DNA of 64,000 bases, taken from positions 1-64,000 of the forward strand of contig JAAYNA010000116.1 in assembly GCA_012521105.1 (NCBI GenBank), read 5' to 3'. How positions within the stretch are numbered: position 1 is the first letter of the stretch; every line of letters starts with the position of its first letter. A model generated the notes under the pieces. It made no database searches. It worked only from the letters and a program-made list of their open reading frames with translations, and was not told where the DNA came from. This document shows, in pieces, positions 20,601-28,355 of this stretch. Source of the DNA: Clostridiaceae bacterium (GTDB lineage Bacteria > Bacillota > Clostridia > DSM-8532). The position numbers were made by a program, and so were the translations under genes.

Positions 20601-22458
20601 GAATCTCCTGCATATTCAGTTTGGTCTGATTCAAAAGAATAAAATGCTTGTTCAGATCATCATCATTATATAATACATAACAATCTGCCGAAATGGATTC
20701 ATCCCTTCCCGCCCTTCCGGCTTCCTGAACGTAATTTTCCAGCGAATCCGAAATATCGTAGTGGATAACCATCCCTACATCTTTCTTGTCCACTCCCATT
20801 CCAAAGGCAGACGTTGCAACCATGATTTGAACATCGCCTTTAATGAAGGCATCCTGGTTTTCGGTTTTTATCTGCTTGTCCAATTGTCCATGGTATGGCC
20901 TTGCCTTGTAACCGTCTTCACATAACCTATGCGCCAGAAGTTCGGCACGTTTTGTTCGTGATACGTATATAATTGTTGGACAAGTTTTTTCTTCAACTAA
21001 ATTTCTTATTGTAATATATTTTTCTTCGTCATCCTTTTTTTCCAGTACCCTATAACGTAGATTACTTCTTGTTGCATTTGTTTTAAATAATTCAAGTTCG
21101 ATGGATAGCTTTTCTCTGAAATAATCCCGTATGTCTTCAATAACTTTGGGTTTGGCTGTGGCTGTGAAACATGACACCGGAATGGGCTCTTCAAGGTTTT
21201 TCTTTTCCTGAAGTGATTTTATAAAGTCGCCGATATATAAATAGTCAACTCTGAAATCATGCCCCCAGGTGGAAAAACAATGCGCCTCGTCAATTGCAAA
21301 CCTGACCACATTCCTTCCAAGCAGAAGTCGTTCAATTGTCCTGGAACGTAAGGATTCGGGCGATATATAAAGAATATATGCCGAGCCATCCTCTACCCTT
21401 TCAATGGATTTTGCCCGTTCTATCGGATCCAGCAAACCATTAATGGTTACTGCATTGGTTATACCGATTTTTTCAAGGTTATCAACCTGATCCTTCATCA
21501 GCGATTGCAACGGTGATATGACCACCGTCAGGCCTTTTGAATTTTCACCGATCATCAGTGCAGGCAGCTGGAATGTAACAGATTTACCGCCACCTGTTGG
21601 AAAAATAGCCAACAGGGATTTATTGTCGATAGCTGCCTGTGCGGCTCTTTCCTGCAGCGGTTCACCTGCATAAGTTCTGAATGAGTCAAAGCCAAAAAAC
21701 CGTTTCAGACCTTTATGTATGTCAATAGCTTCATTACAGTAAATGCAGCCTTTTAAACACCGATTACTTTTTAAAAGGCGCATAACCCGCTCTACATCGG
21801 GATAAGTTCTGACTACCCAAGGGGGTGTAATTGAATCTGTCCGTCTTGTTTTAATTAAAGCAAGGCAATATGATAACTCCACCGGATTCTCATGAATCAA
21901 CTTTTCAATATCTGCATTTTCACAAATTAAGGTATGAAATTTTGTGCGGATTAAGGTGTCCAAATCATATTGGAAAGTGCTAAATTCCACAAAAGTAAAA
22001 AAGGCTTTAAATTCTCTTTTATCATGTAAAAGAGTGAAAAAAATCTGTTTCATGTCATTATCCAGCCTTTGAAAAGCTGCCACCTCATCATAAAAGAGGT
22101 CTTTTGCCTTCATCGAATCATTAAGTGGATTATTAATTTCGTCGGTTTGCAGTTTATCATCCTTAAGAAGTGAATGGTAAGGCTTTGCGGGAAAGAGCAA
22201 AGGAGACAGGAACAGGGTGTCGATTATGTTTTCGTCTGATATACCCGCATCAGTAACCGCATTTTGAATATATTTTAGATCATGGTTCAATATGTTGTGA
22301 CCGCATATGTACTCTGAACCCCGTAAAAACTCAATAAAATCCCTGATATAAGCTGAATGGAATTCAGCGCCGTTATCTTTAACGGCACCGATATCTAAAA
22401 TTCTTTTATTTACAGGATTAATCTCGGTATCAATAAAAGTAATTAAGTTCATCTTCAT
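17638..22458 (-). CDS. Fused DEDDh exonuclease - RecQ helicase - UvrD/PcrA-type helicase
   Basis: 1,606-residue three-module DNA enzyme. Residues 1-125 form a DnaQ-like 3'-5' exonuclease: D10 and E12 in FIDTEIN, D60 in HNILNHD, D80, then H95 and D114 in the last motif. Residues 230-245 carry CLKGCIYC, a cysteine cluster. Residues 255-700 are RecQ-type superfamily 2: FPTGGGKS about 286-293, DEAH at 390-393, FTATA about 431, QEAGRAGRDE about 578-587. Winged-helix-like regions follow to about 1030. Residues 1045-1500 are superfamily 1: GPGSGKT 1068-1074, VIDEAQDMD 1172-1180, GDDDQNIYQFRG 1203-1214, then motifs STMHKAKG and YVAMTRAKK. All catalytic motifs look intact. The start may be ATG 22452 (MNLITF), better spaced from GAAGGTA. 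It stands alone with no partner gene on its strand. It is probably a repair, recombination or genome-defence enzyme; which one cannot be read from sequence. Confidence 0.92.
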   Translation of the reverse strand: MKMNLITFIDTEINPVNKRILDIGAVKDNGAEFHSAYIRDFIEFLRGSEYICGHNILNHDLKYIQNAVTDAGISDENIIDTLFLSPLLFPAKPYHSLLKDDKLQTDEINNPLNDSMKAKDLFYDEVAAFQRLDNDMKQIFFTLLHDKREFKAFFTFVEFSTFQYDLDTLIRTKFHTLICENADIEKLIHENPVELSYCLALIKTRRTDSITPPWVVRTYPDVERVMRLLKSNRCLKGCIYCNEAIDIHKGLKRFFGFDSFRTYAGEPLQERAAQAAIDNKSLLAIFPTGGGKSVTFQLPALMIGENSKGLTVVISPLQSLMKDQVDNLEKIGITNAVTINGLLDPIERAKSIERVEDGSAYILYISPESLRSRTIERLLLGRNVVRFAIDEAHCFSTWGHDFRVDYLYIGDFIKSLQEKKNLEEPIPVSCFTATAKPKVIEDIRDYFREKLSIELELFKTNATRSNLRYRVLEKKDDEEKYITIRNLVEEKTCPTIIYVSRTKRAELLAHRLCEDGYKARPYHGQLDKQIKTENQDAFIKGDVQIMVATSAFGMGVDKKDVGMVIHYDISDSLENYVQEAGRAGRDESISADCYVLYNDDDLNKHFILLNQTKLNMQEIQQIWRAIKSITGMRKRVSQSALEIARKAGWDDSIHDLETKVKTAINALEEAGYIKRSQNTPKIFANSIQARNAEEAINKIYASGKFSREERMHAIRIIKMLIATRSRSYAGTDEPESRVDYIADRLGLEKRTVIHIVNLLREGGLLADTMDLSVYIKKKGNVNNSLKILIEFQEIEEFLLTVFTEEEKTFHIKELNEQAEEFGCKDVTTNKLKTITNFWTITKWIKRRTIPPNHIAVYCIHEKKLLKERLNKRYELAKFILEYLYNIASETAEDPSSKGEVRVAFSVLQLKEAFNNRITMFNTKATINDIEDALFYLSRIGTVYIEGGFLVIHNTMNIERIELDNKRRYKLEDYQKLKEFYENKVQQIHIVGEYARKMIDDYKAALQFVDDYFQLSYNSFLNKYFKGNRQALNKTITPAKFKQLFSELSPAQLNIINDSKSKYIVVAAGPGSGKTRVLVHKLASLLYMEDVKHEQLLMLTFSRSAATEFKRRLLELYGNAAHYIDIKTFHSYCFDLLGRVGSIEKSKNIIKETITKIKNNEVEPSGITKTVLVIDEAQDMDAYEFELIRCLMEYNEDMRVIAVGDDDQNIYQFRGSSSGYMKKLIDDKNAKVYELVENFRSKSNLIHFANQFAVKIKERLKHTPIQPKQNDNGRIRLVRYSSGNLITPVVEDILSQELIGSTCVLTRTNEEALQITGLLVNNRMQAKLIQSNDGFNLYNLLEIRHFLNEVNLDKDSCTVSDDIWEEAKRRLAERFRRSLNLEICKNLIKAFESTSKRTKYKSDLEVFVRESNLEDFYNEGAETIFVSTMHKAKGREFDNVFIVLDGFYPNTDEDKRLLYVAMTRAKKNLVIHYNGYYLDYIPAEKLEKVYNRNSYSSPRQLVIQLTHEDVYLGFFIPAYRQNLITKLVSGDTLIVKDEYCLNSEGQAVLKFSKKCIEKINSIKEKGYALKSAKIRFIVFWKDENSRNEVKIVLPRLYFEKLDNTNLI

Positions 22459-22651
22459 TACCTTCAGTAATATAAAACTTTTTCATGGTACAGATCAAAA
22501 ATAGAATCAATAAGTTAAAAATTTTTATTTTATGTAAAATAAAAATATTAAAGGTAATATTTTCTATAGTTAATAATCGACAATTTCATCCCTTTTCTTA
22601 AATTTAGGATGGGTATCTGCTGTGGCTGGTATTAGCCGCCTCACTTCCGGG

Positions 22652-23554
22652 TCATGTGGTTACAATATTTGAAAGCCCCAGTGTTTCTGCATATTTTACA
22701 GCGGCAATATATTCATCCTTGTCAATTCTTCTCGACAGTTCAGGGTAAGACCAGGATTTATGAGCGGGGTAATATTGCGACATTATATTAATAAAAGTAT
22801 TCTTTGATATCTCGCCTGCAATAAACTCCAATATTTTATCGGTATCTGCAACATTTTCAGGCATTACTAGGTGTCTGACCAGTAAGCCTTTACAAGCTAT
22901 GCCTTCTTCATTGGTTTTAAGGTTACCCACCTGTCTGTGCATTTCTTTTACTGCTGCCTTTACAATATCAAAATACTTATTTGCTTTTGTATATTTTTTG
23001 GCTTTTGCATTATCGCCAAACTTAATATCGGGCATATAGATATCAACAATGCCTTCTAAAAGTTTCAGGGTATCGGTTTCGTCATAACCACCTGTGTTAT
23101 AGACAAGAGGAAGTTTAAGACCATCCCTTGCAGCTATACGTACAGCTTCAATAATCTGAGGCACGAAATGGGTTGGTGAAACCAAATTAATATTGTGGCA
23201 TCCTTTGTTCTGCAAAAACAGCATTATTCTGGCAAGCTCTGAAGGACTTACTTCATAGCCTTCACCATAGTAGCTGATACTGCAGTTCTGGCAGAACACA
23301 CATTGCAATGTGCAAAAACTGAAGAAAATTGTTCCAGACCCGCCTTTACCAACAAGTACCGATTCTTCACCGTAATGCGGGCCATAGCCATCTATGACAG
23401 CATTGGCTCCTGCCCTGCAAAAACACCTTTCACCTACTGTTCTGTCCACCTTGCATTGATGCGGACATATAATACATTTTTTAAGCCTTTCATTAAGTAT
23501 TTTAATCCGGTTATCCAGTTCGCCAGTCTCAAGTAACTTTACATATCCCGGCAT
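22652..23554 (-). CDS. Radical SAM protein, PflA-like (COG1313 family)
   Basis: 300-residue radical SAM protein of the family often labelled putative pyruvate formate-lyase activating enzyme (PflX). Two cysteine regions: CIICPHQCKVDR...CFCRAG near the N-terminus and the cluster motif CTLQCVFCQNC near residue 75. The GGYDE and DIYMPDIKFGD segments are characteristic of COG1313. Start ATG 23554 (MPGYVKLLETGEL) matches the family's usual N-terminus, with AAGGAAAG upstream; a GTG nine codons earlier is less likely. There is no glycyl-radical enzyme gene nearby, so the substrate is unknown. Confidence 0.85.
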   Translation of the reverse strand: MPGYVKLLETGELDNRIKILNERLKKCIICPHQCKVDRTVGERCFCRAGANAVIDGYGPHYGEESVLVGKGGSGTIFFSFCTLQCVFCQNCSISYYGEGYEVSPSELARIMLFLQNKGCHNINLVSPTHFVPQIIEAVRIAARDGLKLPLVYNTGGYDETDTLKLLEGIVDIYMPDIKFGDNAKAKKYTKANKYFDIVKAAVKEMHRQVGNLKTNEEGIACKGLLVRHLVMPENVADTDKILEFIAGEISKNTFINIMSQYYPAHKSWSYPELSRRIDKDEYIAAVKYAETLGLSNIVTT

Positions 23555-23783
23555 ATTATTTCTTTCCTTATCACACACCACTACAATACCCTCAATGTCT
23601 TTTTTCAGCCAGCCGTAAATACACCCATCTATATTACCATCGCTGATAACTTCATTGTAATTATAAGCATCTATATTATCAATATATAATCTTTGGTTAG
23701 ATTTTAGTTAATAAACTGATGCCATTACAGCTTGTGTAACAACAGCAAGAATAAGAATAACCCACTCAATATTGTACTAAACA

Positions 23784-25001
23784 TCATTGTCTTTTAGCGT
23801 TAATCAGCTCTGGTTTTCTGGCATTTATATCAGACATCTGGCCAACATAATCCAGCACAAAGGATATAACCTCCTGTGCTTTTCGTGGTTCCACCCATTC
23901 AATATTATCCCATTGAGTCTGAACAATCGGTGGAAAATCCATGGATGAAAAAGCCAGGGTAGGAACATTGCATAAAAGAAATATTGTATGATCCGCACTA
24001 TACCATTGATCAACTCTTTTGATACCGGGGTATTTTTTTAGGAGATTATCTATAAGAGCATTGATATTTGAATCTGTTTCAAAGGATGTTATACAGTTTA
24101 CTCCAACCCTGTTCCCTATTCCGTCAAGATTTATAGCCGACAATATCTTCGGAAACGTATTCCGGTATTTTTCGAGATATACAACCGCACCTTTAGCTGT
24201 GTATTCTTCGTCATTGAAAGCTATTAATTCCAGTCCGATGTTTAAATCTTTATGGGCAAGTATCTCTGCAATAGTTAGTAACGCGCAGGTTCCGCTTGCA
24301 TTGTCGAAAGCCCCTGTTGAATTATATTTAGTATCGAAATTGGCACATATAATAACCTTTTTATCAAAACCTGCCGTCCTCCTTCCAATTATATTGCTTG
24401 CATTTCCTGTTGACCTTTGGCATGGTATTGAAAGCTTAATTGTGCTTTCGGGATGCATCAGTATTTTTAAACCATCAATTGCAGAAACAGTTACCGAAGG
24501 TATATTGAAATCGCAGTCTTCAATAACAGGCCTTGGCTTTTCAAATTCATGGCTGATTGCAATAATAGCGGCAGGGTTTTTCCTTTCAAGTAAACTGATA
24601 ATTGTTTTATGATGTTTTGGGTTAAAAAATTTATTGCTTTTCGGTGTCAGTATTTCTTTTGTAAGTTGTCCGTAAATTACTGCAATTCTGTTTGATAAAT
24701 CAGATAATTCAAGTTCTTCTACATAGCTAAATGTTTCAAAAGGCAAGCTTAACGAACATGGTGGCGTATAGCTGTTTGGAACTGCTGCTAAATAAGTATT
24801 GTTTATAGATAACTCGATTCTTTGATGACTCCAATAGCAGCACGGAAATTCCTGAGTTTCTACTTCATACCCGTTCTTAATAAATACATCATTTATATAT
24901 TGACCTGCCTCACGGTTTCTGCTGGAACCTGCAGGTCTTGGTCCTGCCTTTTGAAACCAGTTTAGGTGATTTGTAAAAAGGTTTATATAGTCCATTTTCA
25001 T
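23784..25001 (-). CDS. M28-family peptidase homologue with an altered zinc ligand
   Basis: About 405 residues. The C-terminal half has the M28 layout: NFDTKYNSTGAFDNASG where the first zinc ligands sit, NDEE with the catalytic and bridging glutamates, LDGIG with the next aspartate, and SADHTIF with the last histidine. The first ligand, normally the His of an AHYD/AHFD motif, is Asn here (AAT codon), so activity is uncertain. No signal peptide is visible, so it is probably cytoplasmic. The ribosome site AAGGGAG allows ATG 25001 or ATG 24995. The next gene upstream is a small unknown 37 bases away. Confidence 0.82.
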   Translation of the reverse strand: MKMDYINLFTNHLNWFQKAGPRPAGSSRNREAGQYINDVFIKNGYEVETQEFPCCYWSHQRIELSINNTYLAAVPNSYTPPCSLSLPFETFSYVEELELSDLSNRIAVIYGQLTKEILTPKSNKFFNPKHHKTIISLLERKNPAAIIAISHEFEKPRPVIEDCDFNIPSVTVSAIDGLKILMHPESTIKLSIPCQRSTGNASNIIGRRTAGFDKKVIICANFDTKYNSTGAFDNASGTCALLTIAEILAHKDLNIGLELIAFNDEEYTAKGAVVYLEKYRNTFPKILSAINLDGIGNRVGVNCITSFETDSNINALIDNLLKKYPGIKRVDQWYSADHTIFLLCNVPTLAFSSMDFPPIVQTQWDNIEWVEPRKAQEVISFVLDYVGQMSDINARKPELINAKRQ

Positions 25002-25041
25002 CACTCCCTTTGTATTTTTTACAATAGGGGAACTTTTATAC

Positions 25042-25353
25042 TCATATTAGATTTGACAAGAATGCCGACTTATATTTTTCAGCACTTTCGTATATTTCAA
25101 TTAATTCCAGGGGCTCAGGTAATCGTTCCGAGCTGTAGTACTGTTTCAGTTCAGGAGAAGCCAGGGTGTAAGTTTTTTTTACTGAAGAAATATGCTTAAT
25201 TAAACTAATCAGACAGTCTTTAAACTTTAACTTTGTTTTTGCTCTTTTTCTTTTCTTTCCGTCGGAAATAACAGCATTATCTAAAGCATTAATTTGAGAA
25301 AGCTGATCATCTAATGTTTTTTCAGGTGAAATTGCATAGTTTGTCTTTGACAC
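25042..25353 (-). CDS. Small hypothetical protein
   Basis: 103 residues, Lys-rich (GKKRKRAKTKLKFK in the middle), no membrane segment and no cysteines. GTG start at 25353 with GGGGGAA seven bases upstream. Probably co-transcribed with the M28 homologue. I do not recognise the family. Confidence 0.55.
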   Translation of the reverse strand: MSKTNYAISPEKTLDDQLSQINALDNAVISDGKKRKRAKTKLKFKDCLISLIKHISSVKKTYTLASPELKQYYSSERLPEPLELIEIYESAEKYKSAFLSNLI

Positions 25354-25441
25354 AAGAATTCCCCCATTCGTATACTATTTCAGGTTCTTAAAATAATCAC
25401 ATATATAACGAATGGAGTTTCCTAAGTGTTGTCAGAAAATT

Positions 25442-26583
25442 TTATTCTGAAATAATAAGCGGAACCATCATTTCTCCTTTTGTTAACCCTGCATGATGCC
25501 CTTTATAAGAATGTTGCTCTGCGGATATGAGTGTTTTATATCGCAGAAGCTTACCGCTTATGCCGCATGCCAGGTAATTTCCTACAAAGTCTGTTATTTT
25601 CCTATGTGATTTTCCTTTTCCAAGAATTCCACTGTTAAGTACTTTTTCTTTAGGGATAAGGATAAAATCATCCTTAAAATGCTTTTTGAACCTTTCTTCA
25701 AAAATTGTCTCCATTCCGGGCTTTACAAATAACGAAGCTGCCCGTGGTTCTATTGAAGGTGGCATAATCAAACATTCATCCAATTCCGGAATGTCATTTA
25801 AATAAATCTCTTCTGTTATATTGATATGTCCATGATCTGCACTGATTATGACTAATGTATCGTTAAGTTCCTTATGCATTTTCGATGTTAATTCATCAAT
25901 TACACGCATATAAATCTTTACATCGTCAATATTACATCCCTTATCATGCATTGTGGCGTCAGGCTCGTGCCAATATGACATAATAAACTTTTTGCCCTGT
26001 TTTTTGGAGATGACTTTAATACTGTCAAAAATATGTTCAACATATTTTACCCTGACAATAATATTAGGACTGTCGGGTATTGTGATTCCTTCGGGTATAA
26101 TAGTGTACGATTTAACAGAATCGTTAACTTCCCCTATCAATTGATAAATTGTTTTATAAGGCATTAAATTATACGCAGCATGCCGGTTGTAATAATTTAG
26201 TTTTGTAAAACTATCCTGATTTGTAAAGGAATACAACCGTTAAATTCCTTGAAATACAGAGACCACCCCAGCCAGCCATGCTCATTCGGTGATAATCCTG
26301 AGTAATATGCGGTCATTGCAGCCGTTGTAGTACTTGGAAACACTGACGTGACCTGCTGTTTCATGTTACTTCTTAAAAAACTTGTATGCGGAAGATGCTT
26401 TTCAAGGATATCCACACCCATGCCGTCAAAAACCATTAATACAATGTTTTTATAATCTTTAAGCAATATTCTATCAAGCAACTCAATTGTGGAGTACTCA
26501 GTCTGCGCACCAAAATGCTTCAGAATTGATGCGATTATATTTAAAATACAATTGTCATAATCGGGTTTTATTATCTCCATCAT
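25442..26583 (-). pseudogene. Type I phosphodiesterase / nucleotide pyrophosphatase-like protein, frameshifted
   Basis: Alkaline-phosphatase-fold metallo-hydrolase split by a -1 frameshift near 26224-26232. The first part (MMEII start 26583, GGGG site) has the metal/nucleophile region MVFDGMG and FPSTTTAAMTA, then GLSPNEHGWLGW. The second frame continues seamlessly with FTNQDSF, the YWHEPDATMH motif and the metal-binding SADHGH motif near the C-terminus. One added base, for example in ATTCCTTT, restores a protein of about 380 residues. As written, the N-terminal product would lack half of the metal ligands. Confidence 0.82.
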
Positions 26584-26821
26584 TTTTACCCCTTTTAAAA
26601 CTGCTTTTCTATATTGCACTATATTATTCAGAAACCATGAATTCCCTATGAAAAATTTCGGGTTTATTATGAATATACACTAATTTTCCAACAATACATT
26701 TTCGGCTTTCTCTATTTTTTTGAAATCTTCCACCGTTAAATTATTACCTCCATTCAGCCCAATTTTTTCTTTTATTGCAAATAAAAAGACTGTTCTAGTA
26801 TAACATATTTTCATTGAATAC

Positions 26822-26893
26822 TAGCCATTACGGGTTAACAGGCACCCGCCACCTGCAAGAGATAAGGCGGGAACCCGTCTTCTATCCTGGCTA
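26822..26893 (-). ncRNA. Unassigned nested-stem element with a potential pseudoknot
   Basis: Three nested perfect stems: TAGCCA/TGGCTA (26822-26827, 26888-26893), ACGGGTT/AACCCGT (26830-26836, 26872-26878) and CCCGCC/GGCGGG (26845-26850, 26866-26871), with a 15-base terminal loop. Read on the minus strand, the loop sequence GCAGGU can pair with the 3' bulge GCCUGU (four Watson-Crick plus two G-U pairs); on the plus strand the outer two would be mismatches. It lies just 3' of the membrane-protein gene that ends at 26918 and upstream of the broken phosphodiesterase. It has no T-run and matches no riboswitch I know. Confidence 0.55.
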
Positions 26894-26917
26894 TATCTAT
26901 ATTTTAAAAAGAAAAGA

Positions 26918-28294
26918 TTATTGCTTGGATAAAACGGTTTTACCTGAAAAGTAAAGATAAACAAGCTCAGCTAACGAAGCACAAACCACCGCAACAATTC
27001 CTGCTATAGCCATATTTGCACTGGACAGCAATGCTATAAGCAAAACCAGTGTAAGAGTTACCAGATTTATTGTTTTTCCCTTGCTCAGCGGTTTGGTGGT
27101 CTGATTTTTCATCATTTCTCCGGTCAGAAACTGAATGAAAACTATCAGCAACGGAAGTACGGTTGCTATTTGGATTACCCTCTTTGCAAGATTTGCAATG
27201 TTCCGGTCCACCCCAATCCAAACTGTAAATATGTACATACCCACAGGAGTAAACCCAACTATAATGAACAAAACTGTAATTACAGTGCCAAGCAGAAAAG
27301 CGAACCGCTTAACAGCATGTCTGGACTTTGGATCCTCGGGTTTTATAAACCCTATCGGTACCTGGTAAAACTCGGTTACAGGAGACACAATCAGGGTATA
27401 CAGTCCCCAGGCAACAGAAAAGGTTGAAATTGTAACTTCGGGCTCCGGGGTTTGACCCAATGCAGTATTAATTATCGGCAAATTCAATGTATTAAAAAGA
27501 GAAGTAATAATTAACGGCCAGTAAAACCGCCATATGCCGAAAAGCGTCAGGGTATTGTTCTGTATGCTATTAAAGGATTCATCTTTTACAGGACGCAGGT
27601 TCTCTCTTTTTTCAAATGCTTTAACAACATTCTTAACAGTTGCCTTAACTCCAATAAGCGATGTTAAAGCATCAGTATAAAGAGAGCAAATTAATATACC
27701 GCCTGCCAATATTGCAGTTGGTATAAAAGTCAAATGTTTTATAACAGCAACCAACAGTATTAAAGTCAGTACTCGGACTCCGGAACTCACGGGCATCAGC
27801 CATGTTTTGGAAAATTTAATCATAATTCCCTGATTAAAATCCTTCAATAGCAAACCCACCGGATAAAGAATGAATACCGCAAAGATTTTAACTGCTTCAT
27901 CAAGAGTCTTTCCGCTTAATTGGAATGCATAACCGAACACAGCCCTGGTAAGCCCTGTTGCCAGGAAAATAAACATTATTGCTGCTATTGCTGTTGTAAT
28001 GATTATCGCAAACCTTCTTACCTGTTTGTAATTCGGTGCGTTGCCAGCCAGGGATGCTATTGTAGGACTTATTAAATGCAAAGGACTCTGGAACATAAAC
28101 ATAAAACTGTATGCCACAGAGTAAGCCGATATATAAACAATCGGCGAAGGCAGCCTTGCCAAAGCAGCATTTATAAAGTTGCCTGTTGAATATAAAATTA
28201 TGGCCATGCATATTAGCGGGAAATAGAATTTCAGCTGCTTAAAAACTGAATACTCGGTGCGTGAAAAAACAAAGTCATTAAGCTTCTGCTGCAT
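26918..28294 (-). CDS. Polytopic membrane protein resembling the MATE/MOP flippase superfamily
   Basis: 458 residues with about 12 hydrophobic segments in two similar halves (LKFYFPLICMAIILY near 22 and WRFYWPLIITSLFN near 255), the pseudo-symmetric plan of MOP-superfamily exporters and flippases. There is no large soluble domain; a charged loop near 225-245 links the halves. ATG 28294 has GGGGGACAG upstream. It begins 61 bases after citrate synthase with no obvious terminator, so it may share the riboswitch-controlled transcript. Substrate unknown. I am sure of 'multi-pass membrane protein', less of the superfamily. Confidence 0.7.
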   Translation of the reverse strand: MQQKLNDFVFSRTEYSVFKQLKFYFPLICMAIILYSTGNFINAALARLPSPIVYISAYSVAYSFMFMFQSPLHLISPTIASLAGNAPNYKQVRRFAIIITTAIAAIMFIFLATGLTRAVFGYAFQLSGKTLDEAVKIFAVFILYPVGLLLKDFNQGIMIKFSKTWLMPVSSGVRVLTLILLVAVIKHLTFIPTAILAGGILICSLYTDALTSLIGVKATVKNVVKAFEKRENLRPVKDESFNSIQNNTLTLFGIWRFYWPLIITSLFNTLNLPIINTALGQTPEPEVTISTFSVAWGLYTLIVSPVTEFYQVPIGFIKPEDPKSRHAVKRFAFLLGTVITVLFIIVGFTPVGMYIFTVWIGVDRNIANLAKRVIQIATVLPLLIVFIQFLTGEMMKNQTTKPLSKGKTINLVTLTLVLLIALLSSANMAIAGIVAVVCASLAELVYLYFSGKTVLSKQ

Positions 28295-28355
28295 TTTTAA
28301 ACTGTCCCCCTATAAAAAGTCATGGCCATATTGTACTACTTATTCAGAATAATTT

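Noticed and set aside
23555-23700. Open coding-like frame upstream of the COG1313 radical SAM gene.
   Set aside because: It opens after a stop without a good start or ribosome site, and the family's usual N-terminus begins at 23554.
26700-26770. Tiny minus-strand frame of about 17 codons after a GGAGG site.
   Set aside because: The spacing to the GTG is too long, the product is too short to judge, and the closer ATG closes after five codons.
26822-26893. Element considered as a twister ribozyme, ZTP, guanidine or SAM riboswitch.
   Set aside because: The nested-stem topology superficially fits twister, but the conserved core sequences (AAGCCCG-type and others) are absent on both strands; no other class matched either.
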